A program made the position numbers and the translations under genes. From the NCBI RefSeq assembly GCF_004379255.2, contig NC_056046.1, forward strand, positions 9,424,001-9,488,000: 64,000 nucleotides of DNA, read 5' to 3'. The notes beneath the pieces are model-generated. The model had not been told where the DNA came from. It made no database searches and saw only the letters and a program-made list of their open reading frames with translations. Source of the DNA: Salvia splendens (taxonomy: Eukaryota > Streptophyta > Magnoliopsida > Lamiales > Lamiaceae). Positions 45,813 through 57,728 of the stretch are shown piece by piece (the first letter of the stretch is position 1; every line of letters starts with the position of its first letter).

Positions 45813-45958
45813 TAAACTCACCTTGGGATTTGGACACAAAGGATTCTTAATCATTTATATTCTGTATTAAAGGATTGAGAAAATAATATTTTCCCTTTAT
45901 AAACTTCATGTTCATAAATATTTTATACGACTTTTAAAATTTGTACTTCTGATTTAAT

Positions 45959-46192
45959 ATTCTCTCTGTCCACAAAAAATAGACTAAGTTCAAAAATAAA
46001 AGTTTTCAATCAATACTAACTCTACACCTAATTTTAAATGGGAATCCCACAATCCACTAACACTCATCTCACTACATTTTCTCTCCATCTCTCTTACCTT
46101 TCATATATCTCTCTTACTTTACCATCTTACTTTACCAATTATACATTAAAACTCTTGTTGCATTCACAATCTTATCTATTTTTCGTGGACTC
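45959..46192. mobile_element. Diverged Stowaway-like MITE
   Basis: Imperfect inverted arms (see sequence TCTGTCCACAAAAAATAGAC and CTATTTTTCGTGGAC) around an AT-rich core. Target duplication not certain. Confidence 0.55.
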
Positions 46193-46997
46193 TATTGTAT
46201 TATAAACTTAATTTTTTTTATGTAATATTAGAACCTTATAAACATTTATTTTAATATTCAAAGTATTAATATGAGTAAAGCTGACACACACTTCATTTGA
46301 AAGTATTAAATGGAGTACATAATATACATTAATATTCATGTTATTATTATGCGCACACTTAACATATCAATTGAAACGGATTAAACTATCGGGTCACCTA
46401 ATTACTCTTAATAATAAGAACGATTAAGTTGGGATTCTAAAACAAAAACCCCTTGACTTGATATGGGTGAAGAGTTGAGAGGGGTAGGATCGGTTCCAAT
46501 TAAAATTTAGAATAGTGATAAATATACATAAATTGTATACAAGGATGTACTAATATGTCTGTCAAGAGTATTATTAAAGAAACAAATAATCAAGAGTATC
46601 ATCTACATACTCTGTCAATATGGACACCATTTTATTTTCAAAGAAACAAATAATCAAAGATTATTTGTATACTACTATCTGTCAATTTGGACTCCACACA
46701 AATGAAAGATAAGAACAAGCGAAGAGGAATACGCCGCGAAATCACCCGTGCCGTGACAGAGAAAACGGTTCCTTCCTTCCAAATATCGCCTCATTTTATT
46801 TTAATTTCACTATATATTAATTTCGACACCGTCACGTGTGAATGTGAACAAATTTTATTACTAGTATTTTTTATCCCCCATAAATTCATTTTCCTTATTA
46901 TATTTAATTATTAATCAGTCTCCACCTTCAGGCTTCAACAAACCCCACACATTAAAAGTTAAGAACACACGCAAATACCAATTCCCATCCTTACAGT

Positions 46998-47006
46998 TAT
47001 ATATAC
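46998..47006 (+). promoter_or_regulatory. TATA box of the PADRE gene
   Basis: TATATATAC about 50 bp upstream of the ATG at 47055, which implies a short leader of some 20-30 nt. Confidence 0.5.
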
Positions 47007-47054
47007 ACGCCTAAATTCCATCTCTTCAACTAGAAACTTAATCCAACAGAAATC

Positions 47055-47567
47055 ATGGGGAATTACGCCTCCTGCGCCTTCGTCGCTCCCAAGCTCAGGA
47101 GTCCTAAATCGGCGAGGGTCATCCTCCCCAGCGGCGAGGTCCGCCAGTTCCGCAATTCGGTCAAGGCGGCGGAGCTCATGCTCGAGGCGCCTAATTTCTT
47201 CGTCGTCAACTCCAAATCCCTAGCCATCAACCGGCGATTCTCGCCGCTCGCCGCGGACGAGGATCTCGAGTTCGGGAACCTCTACGTCATGTTTCCGATT
47301 AGGCGATCGAGCTCCGTCGTCACCGCCGCAGACGTCGCCGTGTTCCTGATGGCGGCCAGCTCCGCGCCGAAGCGGATAGCCGGCGGGAGGATATCTCCAG
47401 AGGCGGCGGCGGCGGAGGCAATTGAAACGGCGTCGTCCGCAGCGGATAGCTCGAGTGGATTGAATTTGGAGGCGGTTGCGCCGGGGTATCAGTATAGGCT
47501 ATCGGTTTGCCGATCGAAGCGGCCTGGATTGGATACGATTCTAGAAGAGCCTGTATTTTTTAGATAA
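47055..47567 (+). CDS. PADRE (DUF4228) domain protein
   Basis: An intronless 170-residue protein. It starts MGNYASCAFVAPKLRSPKSA: glycine 2 and cysteine 7 are in a typical myristoylation/palmitoylation setting. Conserved PADRE features follow: ARVILPSGEVRQFRNSVKAA, MLEAPNFFVVNSKSLAINRR, FSPLAADEDLEFGNLYVMFP. The middle is alanine/serine-rich, and the family's closing motif appears as YQYRLSVCRSKRPGLDTILE. PADRE genes are plant-specific and known mostly from their induction by pathogens and abiotic stress; the biochemical role is not established. Membrane anchoring is inferred from the N terminus. The GC-rich gene contrasts with its AT-rich flanks, normal for intronless genes of this family. 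Confidence 0.92.
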   Translation: MGNYASCAFVAPKLRSPKSARVILPSGEVRQFRNSVKAAELMLEAPNFFVVNSKSLAINRRFSPLAADEDLEFGNLYVMFPIRRSSSVVTAADVAVFLMAASSAPKRIAGGRISPEAAAAEAIETASSAADSSSGLNLEAVAPGYQYRLSVCRSKRPGLDTILEEPVFFR

Positions 47568-49088
47568 AATTTAATTAAAAAATTGATTATTAGTTAAATT
47601 TTATTTTTAGTTTAGGGTAGATTAGTCTTTTTTGCGTATTTATATTTGTAAGTTTTTACTGCTTTTGTTAGAATGGGGGTGCGTGATTTGTGGGATTCTC
47701 ATTCGCATTAATTCATACTATATCTGGAAAATCGGATTGGAAATATTGAGATTGATTTGTAGTAACGAAGTTTAGACAATTATTCAAACGCGTTATTTGG
47801 TGTGTATTATATTTGAATGGGTTTTACACTTTTTTTGACCATTCCCACATAATTTGGGCCATTGAATATCTCAATCCGGTTTTGGTTTGATATGTCATGC
47901 ATATTGTATTATTGGTTATAGTTAAATTTGAAAACATTTCGTTAAACGATAAGCTATTATATTAATGATACTAGTTGAGTTACACGTCTGAAGAGATATA
48001 ACAGTATGATACGTGACAAAACACATTCATATTAGTAAATTCTAGTAGTAATAAATACAGTAGTAGGTGGAGAATCACCTTTTTGTGTATTTCCCGATAT
48101 TCTCATTTATAAGTTATAAATACGGATTTGGGGAGGATTGCTTTAAATGATTAGAGATTAGATTCCTTAAAGTTAGAGCTGTGTAGATTCTACTGTACTA
48201 GAATTGCATAAACTATTCGATATGTATTTATCCGTTAACAAAATGAAGAAGGTAGATTCTTTTATATGAATATTCGGATTTTACGGTTATGTAATTTGTT
48301 TGAGATTAGACTGAATCCAATTGATTGGTTCAACTACAACTCTAGAAGATAGTGCGACCGTTTTGCTGAGAAAATAAAAAATATATTTCTAACTAAATAT
48401 TAGTCCACTTGGTAAAAGTTAAAGCAAAAGTGCGATAGTGTTATGATTCTCGCTTAGGGTGCGAGAGGTCCCGAGTTCAATTCTCAGAATGCCTCACTCT
48501 TTGTTTTGTCCAAAATATATTACACTGCAATAATTTTTTTATAAGTTCAAAACACTGCCTTTATTTTAGTAAGAGATTAATTAAACATGTTTCAAATTTT
48601 TATACAGATCGTGACTAGTATTAAAATAAAGTGAAGTCGTCTTTGGTTGGGGTGGGCTGGAAGAGAAGAGATTCGTTATAACAGAATGGGTTTAAAAAAT
48701 CTTTGATAAATAAGTAGGGCATGGCCCAAATTTATCCGAATCATTTTCATTTCAAGAAAATTATTCCAAACTGAGAATGAAATTTTTTTAGTTAAAATTG
48801 CTCCAAACTGAATCATTTTATAATAAAGTTATGAAGTTTTTTAGTTAAAATTCTAGAACTAAACTGAGATGCACTTGTTATCATAGATGGAGCTTAAATC
48901 ATCAATTTCACCACATATATATAACCTCTTAAAAATAAAAGAAAGGTAGAATATTAATTTTTTTTCTTTTTCGCGTTTTTGATTTTGTATAATCTCTATG
49001 TGACACTCCACCAGTGAAAACACATATACATATAACTATATAACTTGTATGAAAATAAAGTAAAAAGATAGAGAATAATGTGTAAATA
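47568..49088. other. Intergenic, AT-rich
   Basis: 3' flank of the PADRE gene, a decayed tRNA-Pro (48423-48494, listed separately) and unrecognised AT-rich DNA. No further gene. Confidence 0.5.
48423..48494 (+). pseudogene. tRNA-Pro(AGG) pseudogene
   Basis: TTATGATTCTCGCTTAGGGT plus GCGAGAGGTCCCGAGTTCAA matches the D-arm end, anticodon stem-loop (loop with AGG) and T arm of plant tRNA-Pro. The 3' acceptor strand reads GAATGCCT. The 5' acceptor strand and D-arm start (GCAAAAGTGCGATAGTG) no longer pair with it, and the T stem has a G-to-A change (TTCTCAGAAT). So it is a decayed copy, not a functional tRNA. Confidence 0.75.
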
Positions 49089-49378
49089 CTAATATATGGA
49101 AGGAGAGAAAATGATGGAAACTAGGAATATGGAAATAGAGTCAGCAAGAAAAACTAAAGCAATGGTTGTGAAAGCTATATGGGCAAGTTGGAATGAAGTA
49201 AGAAGAAAATTATGCATCTTGTGTTTGTGTACGTTGTCGTATTTGGATGAGTAATTCCATCCATTTTTTTCCACCTTGTAATCATATTTGTTGAGCCTTT
49301 CTTTCATCCTCACCTTTCCTATTCTTCTTCTCAAAACACTCATATTTGCGTCCACTGTGTTTCGAAAATTTCCTGTCA
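49089..49378 (-). pseudogene. Single exon of a small plant membrane-protein family
   Basis: A minus-strand frame of about 95 residues begins after an AG acceptor-like site (TTGACAG|GAAATTTTCG). It contains TVDANMSVLRRRIGKVRMKE, NGWNYSSKYDN, then a hydrophobic C-terminal segment IAFTTIALVFLADSISIFLV (about residues 68-87) and the stop at 49089-49091. It resembles a small uncharacterised plant family I know by its VDANM.VLR.RI..VR.KERL start, NGWNY motif and one C-terminal membrane helix. I find no upstream exon with an ATG in the 130 bp before the transposon at 49514, so the gene may be truncated or its first exon may lie beyond the element. Function unknown. Confidence 0.5.
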
Positions 49379-49513
49379 ATTTTAGACATCAAATAGAGAG
49401 CTGGGATCGAGATTCATTTTTTTATGTATGTAGGGCAAGGCTACTGTAAAATCTACTTGAGATCTAAAAACGTTGTTAGAGGTCATCCGCGTCCGTGTCT
49501 AAATACCGTCTTA

Positions 49514-51209
49514 GGGAACCCGCAACGCGTCTCGTTGCGGGCTCTATCTCGTCTCGGAGAGACGAGACCGCATCGAGACAGCGTTGCGGGCTCCGTCTCG
49601 TCCCCATCCCGTCCCTTGTCTCGCCGCGGAGGGAAGTCTCGCGAGAGAGCTCGCCACGGCGTGGCGAGCTCCGGTTCGTCCGTGACGCCCACTCGCCAGC
49701 CCGCGAGTGGACGTCGTTTTTATCAGAAAAAAATACTATTTTTTTTAAAAAAATTTAGGAAAAATTCAAAAATTAAAAAAAATCTAAAAAATATACTTTC
49801 CTTTTATAGCCGTTTTTTGCAAATTTTTAATTTTATTTTATTTTTTAAAGCCCCCAATCACTTCTATAAATATCAAATCATTCCCACAAATTAATCCACC
49901 ATAAAAAAACTCTCTATTCTCACTCAAACACTCTACATTCTTCATCTCAAAACATTATTCATCTCCCAAATTTAATCCATTCATGGATCCATTTGAGCAA
50001 ATGCGTCGAATAAAAAAATCAAACACCCTGAATTTTCAAGTATCGTTGGAATCCACAGATTAAAAGTTCATCGGAGCTCTCTCCCAAATTCGAAATAAAA
50101 TCCTTCACCTCCCCAAGTCTATCGCTGCGAATTTTGTTGCCTCGAGCTTTGATCCCACGGAATAAGACGTCGCAACTGATGATATCTTCTTCTGCTTCTT
50201 TGAGTTTTGAGATTTTGAATCTAGAGAGAGTGATCGGAAGATTTTAAATTATGTATTTTTTTAGGATTTTATTAATGTGGTTTTTTATTTTTTAGAATTT
50301 TAAGTTGTAATTTTATTTTATTTAATGAAGTGTGTTTTATTAATTGAATTTGTTGGAAATAAAAATAAAAAATGAAATTGAATGAATAGTTAAGGGATGA
50401 GATGGTTAAGAGATGGAGGGATGCAGATGTTGTCTCTTAGTTAAGAGATGGGGTGAAAAGTACAGTGAGACCCATGAATAGTAAAGAGATGAGACGGTTA
50501 AGAGACGGATAAGAGACAGCGTTGCAGATGGCCTAACCGTCTCATCCCTTAACTATTCATGGGCTCCACTGCACTTTTTACCCCATCTCTTAACTAAGAG
50601 ACAACACATCCCTCCATCTCTTAACCATCTCATCCCTTAACTTTTCATTCAATTTCATTTTTTATTTCCAACAAATTCAATTAATAAAAACACACTTCAT
50701 TAAATAAAAGAAAATTACAATTTAAAATCCTAAAAAACAAAAAAAACACATAATTAAAATCTTTAAAAAAAATAAAAGACATAATTTAAAATACTAGAAA
50801 TTAAAAATTGCACACTTAAATTATAATAGTGTTTGTGAGAGTGTAGTGTTTGTGCATGGAAAAAATGGTGGGGAATTGAGTTATTTATAGATGAATGTGG
50901 GAAAAAAGAAAAAAAAATCTGGAAAAAATCGGTAAAAAAAAACGGCCAAAAAACGGTCAATTTTTTTTATTTATTAATTTTCAGATTAAAAAAAATAAAA
51001 AAATAGCCTAAAATCGACGCCCGCTCGTAGAGCCGACGAGTAGGCGTCACGCCCCAACCGCTGCTCGCCGACGCGCGTGGCGAGACAGCCCGCCAACCAC
51101 CCCTCCCCCCAGGCTACGAGACGCGACGACAGACAGACCCGCAATGGCATCCCTTAACCATCCCGTCTGGGCGGGACGAGTCCGAGATGGTTAAGGGATG
51201 CCGCTGCTC
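49514..51209. mobile_element. Fold-back Harbinger derivative (two element ends joined in inverted orientation)
   Basis: TTA at 49511-49513 and 51210-51212 flank the unit. The left end GGGAACCCGCAACGCG resembles the element at 1411. The right end, reverse complemented, is GAGCAGCGGCATCCC. The left half holds an ORF1-type leader (TATAAATATC near 49864, then an ATG at 49983: MDPFEQMRRIKKS) reduced to a non-coding remnant. It ends with a TIR-like GCGTTGCAGATGGCC at 50519-50533. From 50534 the sequence runs back as the reverse complement of the upstream 200 bp. A subterminal GC-rich zone lies at about 51010-51205. No protein is intact. Confidence 0.75.
50314..50708. repeat. Long inverted repeat at the centre of the fold-back element
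   Basis: Left arm about 50314-50505 and right arm about 50534-50708 are near-perfect reverse complements. Shared phrases include AAGTGTGTTTTATTAATTGA, TTGGAAATAAAAA, AGATGGTTAAGAGATGGAGG, GTCTCTTAGTTAAGAGATGG and GAGATGAGACGGTTA. The loop is only about 30 bp. A transcript through it would form a hairpin of about 170 bp. Confidence 0.85.
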
Positions 51210-51212
51210 TTA

Positions 51213-54200
51213 TAAGAGTCCATATTATTGTATCCAAAAAAATGAATTTTTTGTAAATAAAAAAATATATGCCCAAATTCAAATAAACAATAAAAGTAGA
51301 AATGGGGTCATATTTATTATTAGTTGTAGGTGAGTGTACAACATGATAAAGCGTGAAGATACCTTCATCTGGAGAATTGTGGGATCTGGCTTGTGGAATA
51401 AGTTGTACCTTGAGTCGGCAAGAGAAATAGGGATTTGTTGATTTGCAAAAGCTACTTTAACTGAAAGGAGCCATGCCAAGCCATGCATGTATAAAATATG
51501 AGTTTTGTGATTCAATCAGCTCTTCTAATATTTCCTCTCTTTCATTCATGTAGATAAAATGAACAGTTTAAATTGGATTAATGTAAACGAGTTTCCATGA
51601 GTGTAGTTCACTGTATGGACACGTAGTATTTATTTTTGTGATGATGAAATTTTGCAACTATTCATTTAATCAGTTTTTTCAATGTGTTGGGAAAATATTG
51701 TGTGAAAAATGAAAATGAATGCATGGTTCATCGTCGTCCACTTAATCATTATGCTAATTTTAACTAACTATAATAAATTAAACAGGTATAATATTGTTAC
51801 CTAACTTACCACTTGTAGATTTGTAGCATATTAATTTCTCCCCTGCACCCATCCCTATTGTCATATTAATAATAAATCATTTGATTCGCTAATAAGATAA
51901 AATCAAATTATGAATGACGAATAATTATGATATCATAATTTTTAGTCCAAAATTTTCCATATTGGATCAGTGGGCCGAATTGTTATATTTGGGCTTTTTT
52001 TGTTATTTGAAATGTTGTGTGAGCTTTTATTTTTTTTATCTTTCATGTTAAAGTTTGAGCCTTTAATTTATTATTATAACCAAAAGGCTAAACCCTACAC
52101 TAATAGAGATCAATTCATAATTCAAATTTAATTTCTTAGACATAATTCTAATTTTAAAATTTAACTTTTTTCTGAATAAAAAAAATAATGTTTTCCGTTC
52201 TGAAATGAGCAATGGTGGCTAACATAGAACACATATAATCAAATAATAACATATAATTGAACTACATTTGACATTTGATAGATTATAATAATGGTGATGT
52301 ACATATAAGATAAATTTGTGAAGTTAGTAATCTTAGTAGTTGTTTGAAAAATAGTAGTTGAATGACAAATTTGTTATTAGAATTTGTGAAGTTAGTGTTC
52401 GAATTTGCCAATCCTTCTGTATCGTCGACACAACTTTGTTAGATATCTCAAACTAAGTATTAATTAGTTATAAGTTAATTTTTTTATAACTTACGGTGAC
52501 GAAAAATAGTGCACATTGAATCATACCCTTCCCTATTTCCATATCGTCACTCCCAATATGGATAAAATAAGATATAAAATTAGAGAAATAATATCAAAAG
52601 ATTCTATAAATAGCAATGCGACTAATTTTGGTGGACGAAATAAAATGAAAAAATTGAACTATTTGTAATGAACTTATAGAGGGAGTACTACTTATTTTGT
52701 TATTAAAATACAGATTTATTGAACTTTCGTCTATAACAGAAAATGATAAAGAATATAATACAGTACCTAAAGTTGGATCATCTAATTACCTGCCCAAATA
52801 ATAAAGAAAGGGTATCGGCCAATGTCCACTTAGATTCCACATATCATTTACGAAATTATTAAGTTACTCACTCCGTATTTAAAAAATAGAAACATTTGAA
52901 ATGACACTGGTTTTAATGCACAATTGGTAAAGTAAATGAGAAAAATTAGTAAAGTAAGAGAGATGAAAACAAAAATGAGTAAAGTAAGAGAGAGGAAGAG
53001 AAAAAATAGTGAAATTAGAGTTAGTGGATTATGGGGTCTATGTCCTAAAATAGAAATATTCTAAAGTTTCTACAACAAAAAATGGAAATAGTTGTTATTT
53101 TTAAAAAAACGGAGGGAGTATTAAATTTCCAAGAATAGGCAATTTCCTTATCTAGGAATCTCGAAATCCACCGTCAACATCATCTATGTGATTCCCCAAT
53201 ATAATTCTGCAGATTCTAAATTGCAGGTTGTTCAACCGAAATATATTATTCAAGATAATTTTCAATATTTATAGTACATAATCGTCTAGATAAAATATTA
53301 GTAATAATTATTGTAATTATTTCAACCCTTGTTATAGCTTATTTTTATTTAGTTTTTCAGTTTCATTTTTGTCTTATGTATAAACGCCATATGATAAAGT
53401 TTACTAGTTACATGAGCTACAATTGTCAAAAAATAATATTTATATATATATACAGAAATTCATTTTAGATGCAACCGAAAGTGTATTACTACTATAATTT
53501 GTGATTCAGTTGAATTGTACATAGATTGAAAAAGAAAATTTCTAACTGGTCATATTACAATTGTTATACGTAATATATTTTGCGAGAAAAATAATGATTT
53601 CATAATCATTTCATTAAAATTACGATGTATTTAAATGAAATAAGGAAGGTGGCCAACCAAACCAATTAATGATAAACCTAACTCGTCATAACCAACCAAA
53701 CCCTCAACTTTTTAGGTTTCGAGAGCGATGGATAAAATTTCAATTTCTAAATTTATCAACGATAACTGTCCCAAATGCGCCAACCAAATTAACTTGAACA
53801 CGTTTAGTTTAATTTAATTTAAATGAATCGTCATCGTCTTTAAATTTTATTTAATCAGTCAAATGCTTTATCGCCGAATTTGGACGGAAATATAGGAAAT
53901 GGATTTGAAATAATCTCTTCAACATTTGTAGACCGAGAGATAGACGCGTTTGTAATTACTAATTAGGATTTTGAAAAGATCAAATCTTTCAATTCAACCA
54001 ATTCAACTCGTGACCCACTAAAATGTGACTTAATTACTTCTCAATAAGATTTTTAGAACTTTCTTGAACACCCCAATCTCAATATTAATTTTTATGAGCA
54101 AGAAATTACAAAGATATTTCATGTTCGATTAATGAAATTGAGTCCACAATATAATCTCAGATAGACAATCAAAGGACAAGAAATCATAGCAATTCCTCCA

Positions 54201-57007
54201 ACAAAATTAATCTTAGCTTCGAATTAATGTTTTGTACAAGTACAATTTTACCCTTACCTTTTCATAAGAATTCAAACTCGTTAATAAATGTTTTGAAGCA
54301 ATTATTAAGGTATTTGAGTAAATTAGTATGTGTTTTTATGCATACAAACTATAATTTCAACCAAACAATTTCTTTTTAGACATAATTTATCTTTACTTGT
54401 TCCATATTGTATCTAAGCTAACCGCGTCTCTTCGTAGCAAAGTGTTCAGAGCGTAATTTTATCAACTTATCAAACATGGTGTTTATATTCACTTATGGCA
54501 TCGTATACTTACCTGATGTTCTTAAATTAGTTGTTGGTTAGATCGTAAATGGAGTATTCAAATTAAATAGATAGTCTAAAGATTCGTTTAAGGAGTGTGT
54601 AAATATATATTTAGAGTCTATGATGATGATAACAATTAATAGTACTATGTTGTTTTGATATTCATGGAAAAACAATATACAAGTAAAACACAATTAAGAT
54701 TAAAATTCGTTGTGTTTATCAATTTCGAAGAAGTATTTTTATGTCAAATTGCTTGATTGGTAGCGCTCTTGTTCTAACTAATAACTATCTATTACTACAA
54801 AATTACAAATTTTACTAAATACTTGATTTAAAATTTTAATATGAATATTTGCTGACAAAATATTGTACTAATGCACGTCTCACGCATTTTTTTGTGATGT
54901 ATATTTACTAATTACTAGTGTTGGGAAGCATGTATTATGCAACAGTTTAATCATGGAGTGATAGATTGCGTAGAATTATGATTTTGTTTGTCATTAATTT
55001 TATATCGTTTATAGTGCCGGACACAATATATAGTACGTTTTAAATTCTAGCTGGATAATGTTATATTTTGTCCAAATGTCTACAAACAATTATGTAGTAG
55101 TATTAAGGGTCCATGTGTCCATGATTCAGCATTGAATAGAATAAAAGCCTTTATTAGTTCCATGTATTTTGAGAAGGGAAATTCGTGAAAATAATACAAG
55201 ACATATTAGTGTATCAACATTACACCTTTTTGTATTTATATGTAATTTTAATTATTAACTATAGTAATTCAATTTAAGGCGTAACGTTTTGCTGCAACAT
55301 ACGTTATGTACAGTACAACTAAATCATTCCTTGAAGATATAGATTATGTAAATCATAACCAAGTAAAGAAAAGTTTAGTTATTTTGCTTGTTTATATAAA
55401 ATTGACGTGGCTCCTTTACATATCACATTCTATTTTTGCCTAAGAAAGTTAATTTATTTTTTTCAGGAAATGAACTTCAGAAGCTATAATTTATCATTTA
55501 ATAAAATAAATTATTATATTCATCATAAAATGAATCGTCAACTTTAATTAAAGATGAAATTAATTGCTAAGTAAACCACCAATTGGCTACTAGAAAAGTA
55601 TATAATGAGATACTCCAAGAAAATGCATAGAAATTAAATAACGGATTGCAGTACCAAATATAATCAATAAAATTAAGTTCTAGAATCAGTTCAATTATTA
55701 TAGTAACCTCCTAATCAATATCATTAAATAATGATTAACACTCCCTTCAAAAAATATAGTTAGCACTTATTTCACTTTATTATTTATACTTCACTCAATC
55801 TATATACACGGTGAAACCGTGTCATGACAATTTATTTGTTTCTAAATATACCAACTTTTGATATTTTCTAATATCTTCTGAACTTTTTTTTTGTAATTTC
55901 TAAATATATGAACTTTGTGATTTTCTGATTTTTTTTCCCAACAAATATTTTCGATTAAACTAAAGCTTATATGGATTAGTAATTACACATAGTATCATAT
56001 TATTATCCACGTGGTGAAATATGGCAATACAATATGTCAATAATAAAATGACATTGTATTCTTAAAAAATATAAACAACTATTATTATAATCTTTTCTAA
56101 TTCATGAACAATAGAGGTTGATGCTAACTCTTTTTTTTTAATTGTAGACTTTTCTTTTGTGAATTAGAGACTGCAGTTGTTTTATGAATTGCTCTAATTT
56201 TAGTTCTCTTCTAAACTTTATTAGTTCATCTATTTTGTGGATAAACAACTCTTTTACGAATTGTATTAGCATATCTATGTTTAATACATTTTAAATGAAG
56301 GACGTATTTTATGAGATATTATGCATTGTGATATTTTTTTTTATCATTTTTGTCTTTTAAATAGACTATTAAGTCTGACATTATTCTGATTTATTTCAGC
56401 ATAATATGATTTGTGGGCATGGAAGGATTGGATACAATAACGTGAATCTTCTCACAAGATTTGAATTTGGCTCAAACTGTAATTTATTTGCTATGTGACC
56501 ACTTCCAACAAATGCATTAACTTCAATTTAGAAAAAGTTAGTTGTATGGGAAATTAGAAAATTGAGAGAACTAAAAAATGTCAAAAGTATTTCCAGGTAA
56601 ATATACCTTATTTAAATTGTTAAAAAATAAAAATACTCCATTATATATTTAGTAAAATAAAGATTTGATTCTATCTTCATTCTTACAAACGTCGCTACGT
56701 CGCTAGTACAGTAATTAACTAATTATTAATGGTAGGGACATGCTTGAAAGGCTCGTTGACACTATTCTATTCTCGGACTGATTTTCATTTTCCCAATTGT
56801 TTTTTCCCATTTTCTGAACATCAAAAAGCTCTCTCTTTATGCGCGTGCGCGTGTGTATATATATGTTCAGGAGAAGGATTGCAAACAACAATTTGTTAGT
56901 ATTTGTATTTGAACAAGAAAATTTTGAATTACATTGAACACTCAATCTGTTGCTTTAGCTAGAAAAGGAGAGATTTCTTAGCTTTCAGATTATCCGATAC
57001 CCTTCTT
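51213..57007. other. AT-rich gene desert, then RING-CH promoter and leader
   Basis: About 5.5 kb without a supported gene. The only clear repeat is a Stowaway MITE at 52867-53118. A GCGCGTGCGCGTGTGTATATATATG microsatellite at about 56838-56863 includes a TATATATAT that may act as a TATA box for the RING-CH gene. The last 120 bases are probably that gene's non-coding first exon. Confidence 0.5.
52867..53118. mobile_element. Stowaway MITE
   Basis: Ends CTCACTCCGTATTTAAAAAA and TTTTTAAAAAAACGGAGGGAG with TA duplications (52865-52866, 53119-53120). About 252 bp. The interior repeats GTAAAGTAAGAGAGA. Confidence 0.85.
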
Positions 57008-57685
57008 GTAAGTCTCTATTTCTTTTCAATGTATATTCTCTTAAAGTCCCTTCACTTTTATTCCAATTGATTTCCAAATTCTTCCAAAGATCACTTTTTT
57101 ATCTTCTGGGTATCGCTCAATTTGCCGAATGCGTGATGTTTCTCTTTTTTCTGTTTTGTAGCATGTTTTCTGAAATTCTCACAATTTTTGGGGTGTTTGT
57201 GTTTTGTAAGAAAGATAAACACCACGTGTTATATGCGCATGCCAATTCTGGATTGGGGCTTTGTGAATCTTGGAATTGTTTGTTTTGGTGTTGTGGTGAA
57301 TTGGGTTTTTGTTATTTTTGGTGTTCTTTGAAGAATTTGGTTCAAAGGGTTCCTTTCCCTTTTTCCTCTTGAGGAAAAGAAAGAGACTGTTTTTAAAAAG
57401 AAATAAGATTAAATAATTTGTAGAACATGTTTTTCTTGTCAAGCCTATTTCGTTTCGTTGCCAACATTGGCAATTGGCTTTCCACGTCTTGACATTATAT
57501 TCAAAGAGTTTGGCAGTATTTTTGAAGATATTGTTGTGTTATTCAACTATACTTAAATAAACACTTAAATTTTGGTTGACTAGCATCACAATTTGAATTC
57601 AACCTATTAGCCCTATGAGCCAAAATTTGGTTGTGTTGTAGGTGGGAACTACTTTGGTAATGTTGAAGCTATTGTGTTGTTATAG
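57008..57685 (+). other. Intron in the 5' UTR of the RING-CH gene
   Basis: Donor TTG|GTAAGTC at 57008 and acceptor TTATAG at 57685 bracket a T-rich intron ending 43 bp before the ATG at 57729. Leader introns are common in plant ubiquitin-ligase genes and can raise expression. The ORFs at 57067-57442 are inside it and not genes. Confidence 0.65.
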
Positions 57686-57728
57686 GTGAGAGCTTGTTGT
57701 GCGAAAACCCCCTTGTATTGACAGAAAA

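Larger units (their letters stand above)
45816..47054. other. Intergenic; diverged MITE and PADRE gene promoter
   Basis: A Stowaway-like copy with arms TCTCTCTGTCCACAAAAAAT and ATTTTTCGTGGACTCT lies at about 45959-46192. A TATATATAC box near 46998-47006 is probably the promoter of the gene at 47055. Nothing else recognised. Confidence 0.5.

Noticed and set aside
48423..48494. Functional tRNA-Pro gene
   Set aside because: The 5' acceptor strand does not pair with the 3' strand and the T stem is disrupted.
49424..49894. 156-residue plus-strand ORF with R-rich protein
   Set aside because: It covers the GC-rich subterminal zone of the fold-back element, and the rest is A/T-run translation.
50534..51209. 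A second independent Harbinger element
   Set aside because: It lacks its own terminal repeat and TWA duplication at the inner end, so it is better seen as one fold-back unit with 49514-50533.
57067..57442. ORFs of 101 and 87 residues upstream of the RING-CH gene
   Set aside because: They fall inside the 5'-UTR intron (57008-57685).
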